From Haemaphysalis longicornis (lineage: Eukaryota > Arthropoda > Arachnida > Ixodida > Ixodidae): a stretch of 64,000 bases of DNA. The stretch spans positions 25,301,436-25,365,435 of the forward strand of contig CM023457.1 of NCBI GenBank assembly GCA_013339765.2. The letters run 5' to 3'. The position numbers and the translations under genes were made by a program. Positions 1-11,256 of this stretch are shown here, one piece after another. The notes below the pieces were generated by a model. It searched no databases. It had not been told where the DNA came from and was given only the letters and a program-made list of their open reading frames with translations. How positions within the stretch are numbered: the first letter of the stretch is position 1; each line of letters starts with the position of its first letter.

Positions 1-329
1 CGTAGAAACTGAACAAGTCGACGAGGCATTACGAAGGTTCCTGAAATATCCAAGCTAAACATCCCGTGCAAGTGATTGTTGTGCGTGGGGTTGCTTCCCT
101 TATCTGTGCTAGGTAAAGCAGGTACTTGTCATGCAATCTTGCAAATCTCTTCAGCTAATTTCGTCGGATGGGGGACAGCTTTTTCTCACTCACAACGACC
201 TCCTGCTAAGAAAACTTTCCCAAATACCCTATTTTATCATTAAAAACATGATCTTTCAAGCCAAGCAATTGTTCTATACCAAAGGTGATAATTTTTCGAG
301 CCGGTGTCGTACAAAAAAAAAAAAAAAAA

Positions 330-632
330 TCCCGGGCCATCTCCCCGAACGTGAAACCTGGTGACGGGTGAAGCATGCAGTGTATAAGTGTATTCTAGGC
401 GCCTTGACGTTTTTGCCTACGGAGATGAAACCATTGGAAGGCAGAGGTATCTTGCTTTTGAATCACGAAACGAGTGTCCCGGTGTTTTTTTTTTAGTACG
501 CGTTGCGAAGTGCTCCAGCGGAAGGCGTAAACGAGTGACCCGGTGTTTTAGTACCGTGACTACATGAGATGACAATTACGACGACGACAGGAGACGCCAA
601 CAGCCGAAGCCCCTAAGGGGTTTCCCCCTAAA
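330..632 (-). repeat. Unnamed dispersed repeat, copy 1
   Basis: Reverse-complement copy of the sequence at about 34430-34784. Shared landmarks, read on the minus strand, are the GAAGCCCCT start, the run through CGTTTACGCCT, the CACTGCATGCTTC block and the GGTTTCAC...GATGG end. This copy abuts a poly(A) run at 311-328, which is a poly(T) on the repeat's own strand. No coding potential. The class is unknown. Confidence 0.75.
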
Positions 633-1394
633 ATTGAGGCTATGTCAAGATGGACGCAAGTTTGCACCAATGGTAGGGCCGATAGGGCCACGGTGGGTGT
701 TCTAAACAAACTTCTTTCAAAGAAATGCCCCTCAGAAACAAACTTCGAGGCCTACGGGGGAGAAAGGATTGTTTCTCTGGAAGAAAGCACCGAGGGGCAT
801 CTCGGTGTGACTATGCGAGTAGTGTACACGACATTCAATCTCCTGATGCATGCATACAAAGCATGGTGCTTCGAAAACAGAACCTCGCGTGTTGCGAATA
901 TGCTTCGTGTAAGCTGGCGAGACGTTCTCTCAAATCTAAATGCAAATTTTTGCCCCACGAGGAGGCAGACATGGCGTGTATCGACGTGTCGTCTGGGCGA
1001 ACGCTTTTCTTCATCAGCATAATATTTTGTGCTCGTGCCGGGCTCGTTGTTGCGAGTTTCGGAATGCATGTATGGAAAAAATTCGTGTTCGCAAAAGTGC
1101 ATTTTCTTTATCTTGTAGGTCAACTCAATTTGTTTGGACGCCTGAGGGATATCTCAAACCGCGCAAATCTACATCGTTCGAGGCGTGCGGTACAGTACTA
1201 AATAACCACGTTTTTTCCTTGCAACTTTGAAAGTAAAACACGCGCTGCGCAGAACTTGTTCCCGGAAGGAAAGTTTTATGCAGACAGATGTGGCTTGGGA
1301 ATCAGCCGGTGCGTAAATTCTGAGTAGTGCTTTCCGACGAGTTCTACTTTTTCATGTCGAAATAGGTTGTATAATGCAAGCAGACCAAGGAAGC

Positions 1395-1812
1395 AAGCAA
1401 GCCAGCAAGGGAGGGAAGGAGGGGTGGAAGGAAGGAAGGAAGGAAGGAAGGAAGGAAAGGTAAAGGAAGAAGAAGGAAGAAGAAGCAGAAGGAAGAAAGG
1501 AAAGGGAAGAGAAGAAGGAAAGAGGAAGGGAGAAGAAGGAAGAAGGAAAGAAGAAAAGAAGAAGGAAGGAAAGAAGGAAGGAAAGGAAGAAAGAAGAAAG
1601 AAAGAAGAAAAGAAGAAAGAAGAAAAGAAGAAGAAAAGAAAAGAAGAAAGAAGGAAGGAAGAAGGAAGGAAGGAGGAAGGAAGAAGAAGAAGAAAGAAGA
1701 AGAAGAAGAAGAAGAAGAAGCAAGAAGAAGCAAGAAGAAGAAAAGCAAGGAAAGGAAAGGAAGGAAGGAAGGAAGGAAGGAAGGAAGGAAGGAAGGAAGG
1801 AAGGAAGAAGCT
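1395..1812. repeat. Polypurine (GGAA/GAA)n microsatellite
   Basis: About 400 bases almost purely purine on the + strand, made of mixed GGAA, GAA, AAAG and GAAGAA units, ending in a clean (GGAA)n run at about 1760-1808. The lysine/glutamate-rich and Phe/Ser/Leu-rich reading frames through it are products of the repeat, not genes. The tract includes mirror-symmetric stretches of the kind that can form triplex (H-) DNA. Confidence 0.95.
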
Positions 1813-2076
1813 TGTGTTTTGTCTGGTCGTTCGAAAGAAAATGCTGGTCCGATGTTTTACACACAAAACGTTTTGTTGCGGATACAGCAGGCAGTTTCTA
1901 CTCCCCCAAAATGCCATTACTGCTCGAAATACTATCTAGGAATATTGATGTTATGAAAATCTGGTGCCCCTGTAAAATCTTTCCCGGGCGAGCATGCCAT
2001 ATCAATTTGTCCTCAAGTTTAAAAACACGTATTGTAACATAACCAGCAACAACCACAATAAGAAAAAGAAATTATA

Positions 2077-2281
2077 TGCTGAGCACGAGGACGTGGGTTC
2101 GATTCCCGACCGCGGCGGCCGCTTTTCTGATGGAGGAGAAAAGCAAAAACGCCCGCGTGTACGAGATTTCGGCGCATGTTAAAGATCCCCAGGTGGCCAA
2201 AATTAATTCGGAGCCCTCCACAACGGCGCGCCTCATCGCCTGCGTTGCGTCGGTGCGTTAAACTCTGCAATGAATCAATCA
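2077..2281 (+). mobile_element. Ruka-type SINE, 5'-truncated
   Basis: tRNA-derived SINE lacking the first ~30 bases with box A. Box B (GGTTCGATTCC) is at about 2096-2106, followed by the family body (CGGCGGCCGCTTTTCTGATG, then the GATCCCCAGGTGG block) and a short AATCAATCA tail. It is moved by LINE machinery and transcribed by Pol III when intact. The missing box A makes this copy unlikely to be a source element. Confidence 0.9.
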
Positions 2282-2299
2282 GGAAAAAAGTATACCCAA

Positions 2300-2395
2300 A
2301 GGGAACAATAATATTGATAATAATAGTCATCATCGTCACCATAATTACCATAAACATCATGATTATCAACATCATCATCTCGGCAAAGTCCACTG
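2300..2395. repeat. Imperfect trinucleotide-rich tract (ATA/ATC)
   Basis: Low-complexity run of ATAATA, ATCATC and AACATC units directly behind the SINE tail. Probably a microsatellite grown from that tail. Confidence 0.6.
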
Positions 2396-3678
2396 CAAAG
2401 TAAAGGCCTGTCCCACTGACCTCCAACCGCTCCTGTCCTGCGCTGCGCGAGTCCATTATTTACCACCAATTTTTTTAAAATTCATTCCTCTATCGAAGAA
2501 ACGGTCTTCTTCTCTTCTAGGCCCGCGTCTGGGTGTCGACTCTTTTCCCCTGGTAATCCACCGGTTGTCATTTCGTATCACTACATAGCCAGCCGAAGTC
2601 CATTTCTTTTTCTTTACATGAATTATGGAACCTTCCAAACGAGTTTGTTCCCTTATCCAGGACGCTCATTTCCTGTTCCTAAGCGTTGCTCCTATCATCC
2701 TTCGTTGCAAGGCCAGTTGGACCGAACTACGATTTCTTCCCAGTTGTTTAGTAAGACGCCCGGTTTCAGCCCCACAAAACGAAGTATACACAGCAACAAC
2801 AAAAACCGCATAACAAAAAACTTCCGGTTCACCGTCGTCGTCACCGTTATCGTCATTAGTAGCAGCCCAGCAGAGACAGCAACCGCAGCAAGAACCTACT
2901 TCCTGTTTTTTAGATGACAGACAGTGCAATACAAAGTTAATCAGGATAATTACGTCACAAATTAATGTCAACATGCCTCGTCTCCTGGCGAAACTTATCA
3001 CGCGAATTGGCATTTTTTTTTTTGCATCCTAGAGTAGCGAAGCGTTAATATTTCTGCGTTTTGTTGAAACTTTATTGCAATGATTCGGCGTTTTGACGAA
3101 AACAAATAGAGTGAACCTTCTTCAGATGACATCGCTCGCTGCGAACCAATAATGAAGATTTATGGGATTGTTTGTTTTGTCCTTAATACGGATACCGACA
3201 CAGTTTGCTGATGCACTCGAGAAACCGTATGAAGGAGACGGTAATCTTTCATTCCCGCTGATATTTTTTTAACAAAGAATTTTTTCCCGCTTCCTCCAAC
3301 AGGTGTTATATATTTTTCTCCTCACTGGCAGATATAATGACTGAAGAGCTTACCGAAGAGCTGGGACGTAACCGGAACACAATCTCAGAATGTCGCGCTA
3401 TTACAATGTTGTCTTCTATGAGGGAAAAGGTGACATCTGGCAACGAAACTGGAACCAGCTTGCTTTCAAAACGAAGTTTCTTGACTAGCTGTGTTTAAGC
3501 GAGTAAGCGATGTGACCACCTCAGGGAGTTTTTGAGTTGCCGTTCAGCGATAATTTTTTCGCGCTGACACGATGATGTTATGAAATTATTCAGCATCAGC
3601 AAATCGTGAATATCCGGCTCGGAATGTTACCCCTGCATGCACCTGCATCTCCCACATCCTTTTTTTCTAATTGTTTGG

Positions 3679-3712
3679 ATGATGATGATGATGATGACGA
3701 CGACGACGACCA
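3679..3712. repeat. (GAT)n-(GAC)n microsatellite
   Basis: Six GATs run directly into five GACs. A simple repeat in intronic sequence. Confidence 0.9.
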
Positions 3713-4287
3713 CTATAGGATAAAGATTTAGCTTGATTAAAGTTCATTCGCGTAACGTCTACCCGTGAAAAATTGAAACTGCAACAGCTGTACAAAAATA
3801 CTCTCTTGCTGTAAACGACATCACAAAGCCCTTTAACTGTAAAAAACAAAGCGCTTTTATGCTTTTATTACGCTAAGAATTTCGAAAGACTTGGTAATGC
3901 GTTAGTTATCACTCTGGCAGTTCAACTTCCTGCCGACAGATGGCAGGCAAACCTCCATTTGCCAACAATTTCCCGCGTTTAGTTTACCTGAGCCAACCGA
4001 CAATAGCAGCGCCAAGATTGGGACTATAACGGAGACGCATTCCCTTCTGCGGTGGGATGGTATTGATCATCCTCCCAGAACTAGGGTGCGAAAACCGGTG
4101 TCACTGTTTCATATATGGGCTGTAGAGGGAGTTTTGGTACTCCGTATATTACGTACAAAACTGTGGTCACGAGCACGCATTGTTTGTATGTTCACTTGTG
4201 ACGTTTTCTATGGAATGCTCGATTTCCTGTACCTGCTCGTGTTTCATAGCATATTTTTTTTACATCTCATGTGCTTCTCTTTTTTAG

Positions 4288-4346
4288 GTGTCTCCCACCA
4301 CACGAAAGTTTGCGAAAACCTCGACGAAGACGCCATCTTCGATGAC
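4288..4346 (+). CDS. OTOF: Otoferlin exon 1 of window (C2A)
   Basis: Nineteen codons after two bases of a split codon. It reads VSHHTKVCENLDEDAIFDD and aligns with the otoferlin C2A strand that ends in a DFDETF-like motif. The acceptor is TTTTTAG before GTGTCT; the donor is GAC|gtaagt, phase 0. It joins directly to the next exon to give FDD-VFEWPV, the expected C2A order. No start codon is present, so the N-terminus is upstream. Confidence 0.88.
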
Positions 4347-4859
4347 GTAAGTGGCCTACTAATAGCAGATTTTCGGTAATAAACGAATGCATTTGGGCAA
4401 CACCTCGGTGATAATAGCTTGAGTTTTCTTAAACAAGGCCGTAAAGGAAAAACTAGACAAAACAAACTACGAAAGTCTTATGTTTAACCCACAGAAAGGA
4501 CGACTAAATAATACCTTTAGGGCGAAAATTCAGATATACTCGTCAGCATAGTTGACGTGCACTAGGCTTGTTATTACAAAGAAAAAAAAAACGGATCGCG
4601 CTTTGTAGAAAACAACAGCAACGTTATGGAAACGATACCATAACTTCTGCGGTTCCCTGATTTATTCAGTAAAAAAAAGAACCCTGCGACCGGGAAAGAA
4701 CCAGCTTTCATTTCTCAGACATACGGGTGTCAGGGTGAATAAAGAACTAAACATCCCGGTTTTTGAATTCCCTGCAACCTCATTATGCAACTGTCACCGA
4801 TCCAATCAAATTTAGAGAACTAATACGCACTAACATAACATTTTAACTTCACAAAAAGG

Positions 4860-5085
4860 GTTTTCCTGTGTGTTTTGCTTTCAGTGTTTTCCTTTCAGCT
4901 TGGTGTTTTTTTTTTTTCTGTGCGCTTAGTTTCACCTTCCACCAACTTGTGTTTACTTCTTTTGCTTATAACGTGTTGTTAGCTTTGTTTGCATTGTTTT
5001 CTTTTTCAATGTATTTCGCCCCCTAGTAATACCCTCCCAGAGGGGGCCTCTACGGGCATTTGAACAAATAAATAAATAAAACGTC
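4860..5085 (+). mobile_element. LINE 3'-end fragment
   Basis: T-rich sequence ends in a CTCCCAGAGGGGGCCTC block and then AATAAATAAATAAA. That layout is typical of the 3' UTR and A-rich tail of arthropod non-LTR retrotransposons. No reverse transcriptase frame is left. The 5' limit is approximate. Confidence 0.55.
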
Positions 5086-8000
5086 GCTGTCAGACTTAAA
5101 CTAGAAATATCGCTTATAACCTACAAATGAGTCACCGAGAAAAAATCCCGGGCTCAACAGGTTTCAGATTCTCTGGGTATAAATCCACCAACAGTGCTGC
5201 CCCCTTCTGGCCTGAAGTTATTCCCACTGAACGGAAATTAGTAGCATCACAGAAGGCATTGGCTTGATATTCTTCTCGGGTTGGGCTTCCAGTTGCAGTG
5301 CACTGTAAATATTACGGGAGATCTACATAACATTGCATAACGTTATCTATCGTTGCATAACTTCGACGCGATTAATGTATACGGGCGTGCGTTTTTTAAC
5401 GCTATACGCCGTTCTTGCATAAGCTAAGTGCTTATTAAAAGCGGGCGACATGTAGGCGCGTGTGTAACAAAATGGTAAGTAAGGTATTTTTGATTCGCCC
5501 GGTAAAAACAACAACAAAAAACGTCGCCAACTGCCGGAAAAGTCCTGCACCACTTTTTTGTTCAGGATAAGACCGAATGACTTCTATGACAAATACAAGA
5601 AAGCGCGAAAATAATAGTGAGGTTACGGTAATTGGCTCTCGAGAAATTGTGTTTGACGCAACTTTCAAAACCCTAGATAAAAACAAAAAACTACAAATAT
5701 ACCTTTAGAGTTACGTGGCTTTCGCGATAGCGGGGGGAAATATTGGAACACCAGATCGTACTTTTTTTCTTGGAGTTGGACGTCTAGCCTCCACATTGCA
5801 CCTTTAGTTAAAGCTCCGGTATAATTTAAACTGCCTAAGGGAATTTTCTTTCGCAAGTCTTTGATAGCCAAGGCTAGCACAGCGGAGGATTAAATGCCGG
5901 GCGTCTTGTTTAGAAAAGGAACACCTTAGCCAGCGAACAGAAAAAACATTCAGAAACAAAATAACAAAAATGAGCTGCTTTTATTTTAAACTGACGCGTT
6001 TTAAGGGCTCGCCGTCTGCAAAAGACGCCCTGAGCCAACTTCTACCCCTGTTTATACAAGTTTTGCATAACGGGTTATATGTAAAAAGTGTACGAAACAG
6101 GAACGCGCCCATCTTACGAAAGGAAAGCACAGAGAAACGAATGTTAAAAATGTAAGTTTGCAGACAAGCATAAATAGGGTGTTCCGTAATTTAGCTTAGT
6201 GGTGATTGAGGGAAATTTTAAAAACAAACATGAAATATTTTATGATTGCATAATCACGTGGTGGCAAACAGTCCCTCTAGACAGCCCTCGTTGGTCCAAG
6301 GCTTAGTTTGCATGCAATTAGGATTTCGTGTTCTCCCGGCAGAAGAACTCGGAAGCATGTTCGCGCAAAGGGCAAGAATTATTCTTCAAAGTTGTAGCGC
6401 ACATATTTAAACGAAGTCAAACTTTCTTCTTTCACCCCCCTCCCGTCCGCAACTAATTCTTTCTTTTTTTCTTTCGTATTTCCTCCGTTAGACGCTGTGT
6501 TCTTATCCGAAATCTGACACTAGCTAGCGCAGCCATTGCATCTTAATTCAAATGTTGAGACGCCCGAATCACGGCCTTTTTTTTTGTTTTGTTTTTTGCT
6601 GGGGTTGTCGGGGCAACTACGCGAGCGTGGAAACTAATTAACTTCAGAAGCTGTTGAAATAACATAAAAAAAAAAACCTGCGTTAGTTGATCCGAAAAAG
6701 AAAAAAGGAAACTGAAAGGCGAATGAAAAACGAACAATAAGACGGTCCGGTCTTCTTTAAACGCATATTTTCCCAGGTAGCTCCCGCTCCAGAAAATCAA
6801 CAGCGCAGCCTGGCACCGTCGATTACATAGGTCAGCAAAAAAAAAAAAAAAAGGTGGGGGGAAGAAGCCAATTTAGCTGTAGGCTGCATAAAAGGTGACC
6901 TTAAAAAACTTAACGAAATAGCTGAAAAATTACTAGAGAAGGCGCTTAAGCCTAAAACGTAATCTCGAGTTCCGCCGGTGTCCAGAAAACCCTCGTTCCC
7001 TTTAGGAGCGACTCTTATCGACCCACTTTGAACCAAAGTGGCTCCTATTCAAAACTGGCTCTCTCCCATATTACGTGATATTGGCCTCAATCACGAACCA
7101 AGGCTGTTGCTATGCGGCAGTTCATTTCTGCCGGCGGGGGCCTGGTTTTCGATTAAACTCGTTTTCCCTTGACGGTTTGATGGTCTACTATAGGTTGCGC
7201 GTTCAGCGAGCTATTTGCTCGATGTCGATCAGCACTTTTTCGGATATTGCTAAGTGCTCCTTGAACTATATCAGAATGGGTTTACCGATGGCGTAAAGTT
7301 GTTCGCTGCGACAGATCGCTTACGTGAGAGGTTACCCATTCAAGCTGCTTTTGATTAGTTATTATGCCTGGTGCTTTGCAAAGCAGGGACAGCGAGTCTT
7401 AGCGCGGGACTTAAGGCGCGTCTGTTCAAGCTAAAATTGCGGAATACGTGGAAAAATGACTGCCAAGTGTTTTTCCCACCCCGTACTTCAAATTGCCAGA
7501 TGTATTTTTTCTTTGAAAAGTGTGGTTAGGCTTAAGAAGGTGACTTGTGGGATGAATCTTGTCGCGCTTTAATAAGTCATGTTTGATGAGTTTGATGAAT
7601 AGCAGCGGACGCTCTTGCTGGTACCATGCCAGAACGTTCTGCGGTTAATACTGTTAAGTATATGAAATACAGTAGAGGAGGGCAATTCTCCGCTTGCGTT
7701 CAGATGTGGCGCTGCGGAGCTATCGAGAGTAATAATTATGTGAGGACGCGTCGGGTCCCAAATGTTGAAGTTGCTCGGGTTGACCCGTGCACTCGAACAT
7801 GACCCGAAATGCTTTCGAGACTAGGAACTCGTAAGTTCTCAAGGCACGCAGTAAGCACCTGGAAGAGAAAGTGTATAAGTTTCTTGAGGTAGTAGGTTGC
7901 GGTAGATCGAGAATTGGATTCTGATTATATTGCTGTATTTTGCAGAATTATTATTTATGCGTACTTAGGCCTAATTTTTTATGTGAGTATTATAGGTACT

Positions 8001-9381
8001 CAGTGGCATCAATAAAGGATATTAGCCTATTACACCCGTTCATCCTTAACTCAGTACAGTATGAATGCGTGTTCATCTATTCTTATATAAGGTTCGTATT
8101 GTTATTCAGTTACGACCTGTATTAGCTGCACAGACCGCCAGTGTGTATTCAAACGTGTATTCAAAAATTCAAACGTGTGTATTCAGGGCGTATTCAAAAA
8201 AACTTCCTCATTGTGTTTGTATGTGAACAAATAATGCACGCTGCGGATATCCACCTTCTTGCACGCAGCCATAACGCAAGCCAAATTGTGAAGAAGGGAA
8301 TGTATGCCATACAGCCTGAAGAAAATATCCAAACGAACTTTGTGAGCCTCCCAAACATCACCTAACGTCCTAATAAGACGTTTGTGACGGCGCGGAAAAA
8401 TTAAAGCATTGGGCACAATAAAAACATTCATCTGATACAAGTCAACAACGACTAAACAAAGAGAAACAGCCATTTCATTTCCTGCTGTGCGATGCGTGTG
8501 TAGGGGCCCGCTGCTTGGTGCATACCATTACAGACTGTTGAGTCTTCATAAGGTATCTCGAAAAACTTTAGGGAAGACCTACACATTTTAAGAATACTTA
8601 ACGTGGAGGCTCCGAGCACTGAACGTCGCAAGATAAGCTAGAGAGGACGAGTTACAGACGATTATCTGACCGATGCTCCGAGAGAAAGTTGTTCTCTCTC
8701 TCCTCATGTGATGCAAACTTGTGCGGGATACACCTTTAGATTATTCGGAGGTGCCAAAAGCTGGCAGACTAACTGAATTACTTGGAAATACGCCTTTAAT
8801 GCACTAAAGCATCAAAAGGGGTGGTTTCTAGAACAGACACTGCTGTCCCTCATTGTAGCCAGACGACAGCGGCGCGACTCCCAAAGCTGACGTCAGGAGC
8901 TAGGGGGCGCCACTTCAAGCATCTCACCGTCAATTGTATTGCCCCTAAGGAGGGCACAAATCCCACCAGGTGGCCCCGCACCTGAGGCCAGATATACTGG
9001 AACTCAGCACAGCCTGCGGCATTCGAACGAGCCCGTGTGACGCGGCGGTTCTGCGTAATGGCCTACTATGCGGAACTTCCAAGGGGAATTCAATCCTATT
9101 AGAGTGGACAAATCTTGGGGAACTCGCTCATGTTTATAAACCAAAAGGGAGCGATTTCCGGGAGGGTCTGTCCTCAGATGTTGCTGTTTCAGAGACACAA
9201 CCGAGGTGTCTTTTATGCAAGCCATTAGGCGCTGTCACATCGTTCGAGAAGAGAAACAATAACTATGGCTTGTAAGCCTTGCCTCAACCGTCGTATCAAA
9301 AAGACGAATAAACGAGAGCCGTTGCTGGAGGAGCTCTCAGGTCTCTGGATGTCCAGAAAATAACATAGCCCCGAACTCATG

Positions 9382-9382
<1 letters not shown>

Positions 9383-9413
<31 letters not shown>
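9383..9413. repeat. (CA)n microsatellite
   Basis: Uninterrupted CA repeat of about 15 units. Confidence 0.98.
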
Positions 9414-9414
<1 letters not shown>

Positions 9415-9762
9415 GACGTTTTCGAAGACTCGCTCGCTTAGTCCACGTTTCTCACAACAGCGCACGGCGCCGCATGCGCACATGCCCCTCCTCGCGTTCA
9501 TAGTCAGTTTCATGGAGGAAACATGGGGGTTGCGGTGATCCTCGAGCAAACGACGAGCCTGTGGTCAACTGCGCAGGGCTGCGCGGTTGCCTGCAAAATA
9601 TGCCACAAAGGCAATTTTACTATGATAAACACGTCTAAAAAACGCTTAGTTAATCGCGCATTACATGATGGAGGAGCAGCCAGCTCCGCAAGCGTAGTAA
9701 GTAGTTGTTTCACTAAAAAAAGGAAAGGCTGTTCTGACTCAGTCGATAACTGCTTCTCTTTT

Positions 9763-9774
9763 GGAGAGAGAGAG

Positions 9775-9848
<74 letters not shown>

Positions 9849-9860
9849 GAGAGAGGTTAA
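9763..9860. repeat. (GA)n microsatellite
   Basis: About 100 bases of GA repeat with a few G insertions. The apparent Arg-Glu and Ser-Leu reading frames are artefacts of it. Confidence 0.98.
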
Positions 9861-11256
9861 GACTAGGAGGAAGGAAGAAGCCTAGCTTGCTACACCAGAT
9901 GTGTGAGAAGAAACGAAATGGATGAAGTGATGATGGTGGCGATGACGCCCTCACTAATGAAGCCTGATTTAGAAGGCCTAGCAGTCCGGTACTCCAATGT
10001 GGAGCACAAAATGGATCAAGAGTGGATGAAGTTAATGAGGGGAGGTAGAAAGCAATAAGAAATAACAACTCTCCAGCGACACAGGGCATGTGAGAAAGAA
10101 AGAAAGAAAATAACAAACAGTCAGCCAGCGACACTAGTGGACATGACGTCACAGGCAGTTCGAGTGCTCTGTTTCGACAATGAATGTCAGGAGAGCCCGG
10201 GAGAAACCTCTGCGTAGCGAAGGGACGCAGGCCAGGAAAAACAAGTCCGAGAGAATGCTAATTGGTACGCCGTGTTGTTTCTACGTCGCTCTGAGGACGA
10301 CACGGGCTTAGTTGTATGCGCGACATTCACACAGGCGTGTTACCTTGAGGGCAGTTGGGTGCGCACCGGGGACGCGCAGCTGCCAACGCTATGTACAGGT
10401 GCTGTCAAAAGTAACTGGAACATGGTCTCGTAAATTTACAGGAATTTCTTCTTCCGGAAACTGCCTGGCTGCATTAGTGGGCATTTAAAGGAGTCCTCCC
10501 TAATATAAAAAAAGCATCCCGAGAACCAGTACTGGCTGTCATGAAGCCAGTAAGACAAATATTTTGTGGTATTTACACATCGTTGTTGCATTTACTTATG
10601 ACGGCACCTGTACTCTCCTTTGGTACACTTATGCTTGTATTTGTTTCCTTCGGGCTCGCCCGCTGGACGACCATTTGGGAAAACAAGCAAAATGTTGGAA
10701 CAACTTCCAGTGAGAAAGGTCGACTGCTAGTTATGTGAATGCTTGCCGGTCAGTTTCCTTTGGTCCTGCCAGCGACTGGAAGCTACAACCTTCCGCTTGA
10801 TAGTCGCTAACTCGCAGTCTTCCCCCGTTGCCTTCTCGCTTCTCGCTGGCTGGCTTGCTCATTCAGACGATTCGGTTTGGCATTCTTGCGTTTGAGCAGT
10901 TTATCAACCAACTGCATACCTCAAAGCTGTTTATGGCTAGGTATTGAACATTATTGCGTCAGTGGACAGAGTTGCGTCGAAAAATAATTTTCCTTCCTTC
11001 GGCAAAGCCAGCTTTCTGGTGAATGCTCTGTAGCTCTCAATGTAATGTAGGTATGTTAAAAAATACTGACATTGGAACAGGAAACGAGCTTCCTGGATCA
11101 GAAAAAAAAAAAAAAAACTCGAGTAGATGATATCATATTTGAAGTAAAAAGCAAGAAATGGACTTGGGCTGGCCATGTACAGAGAAGAAATGGACCACCC
11201 GGGTAACAGAGAGGATACCGAGATACGGATCTGGAAGAAGGGGAAGCCTGTAACTA

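Larger units (their letters stand above)
1..4287. other. Presumed 5' intron, no exon recognised
   Basis: This stretch precedes the first recognised otoferlin exon. Exon 1 begins with two bases of a split codon, so at least one coding exon lies further upstream. I looked here for the first C2A strand and did not find it. The stretch holds an unnamed dispersed repeat (330-632, minus), a long polypurine tract (1395-1812), a 5'-truncated SINE (2077-2281), trinucleotide-rich sequence at 2300-2400 and a short (GAT)n/(GAC)n run at 3679-3712. The rest is unremarkable AT-rich sequence. Confidence 0.5.

Noticed and set aside
642..1230. Several overlapping frames near the left end as the missing first C2A exon
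   Set aside because: None encodes a recognisable C2A first strand or has a donor in the phase exon 1 needs.
1276..1939. Long open frames rich in Lys/Glu or Phe/Ser/Leu on both strands
   Set aside because: They are translations of the polypurine microsatellite.
8970..9275. 101-codon frame as a gene
   Set aside because: No recognisable domain, splice context or partner; probably chance or unnamed repeat.
9523..10152. Open frames of 120 and 137 codons over the GA repeat
   Set aside because: Driven by the (GA)n tract; no family features outside it.
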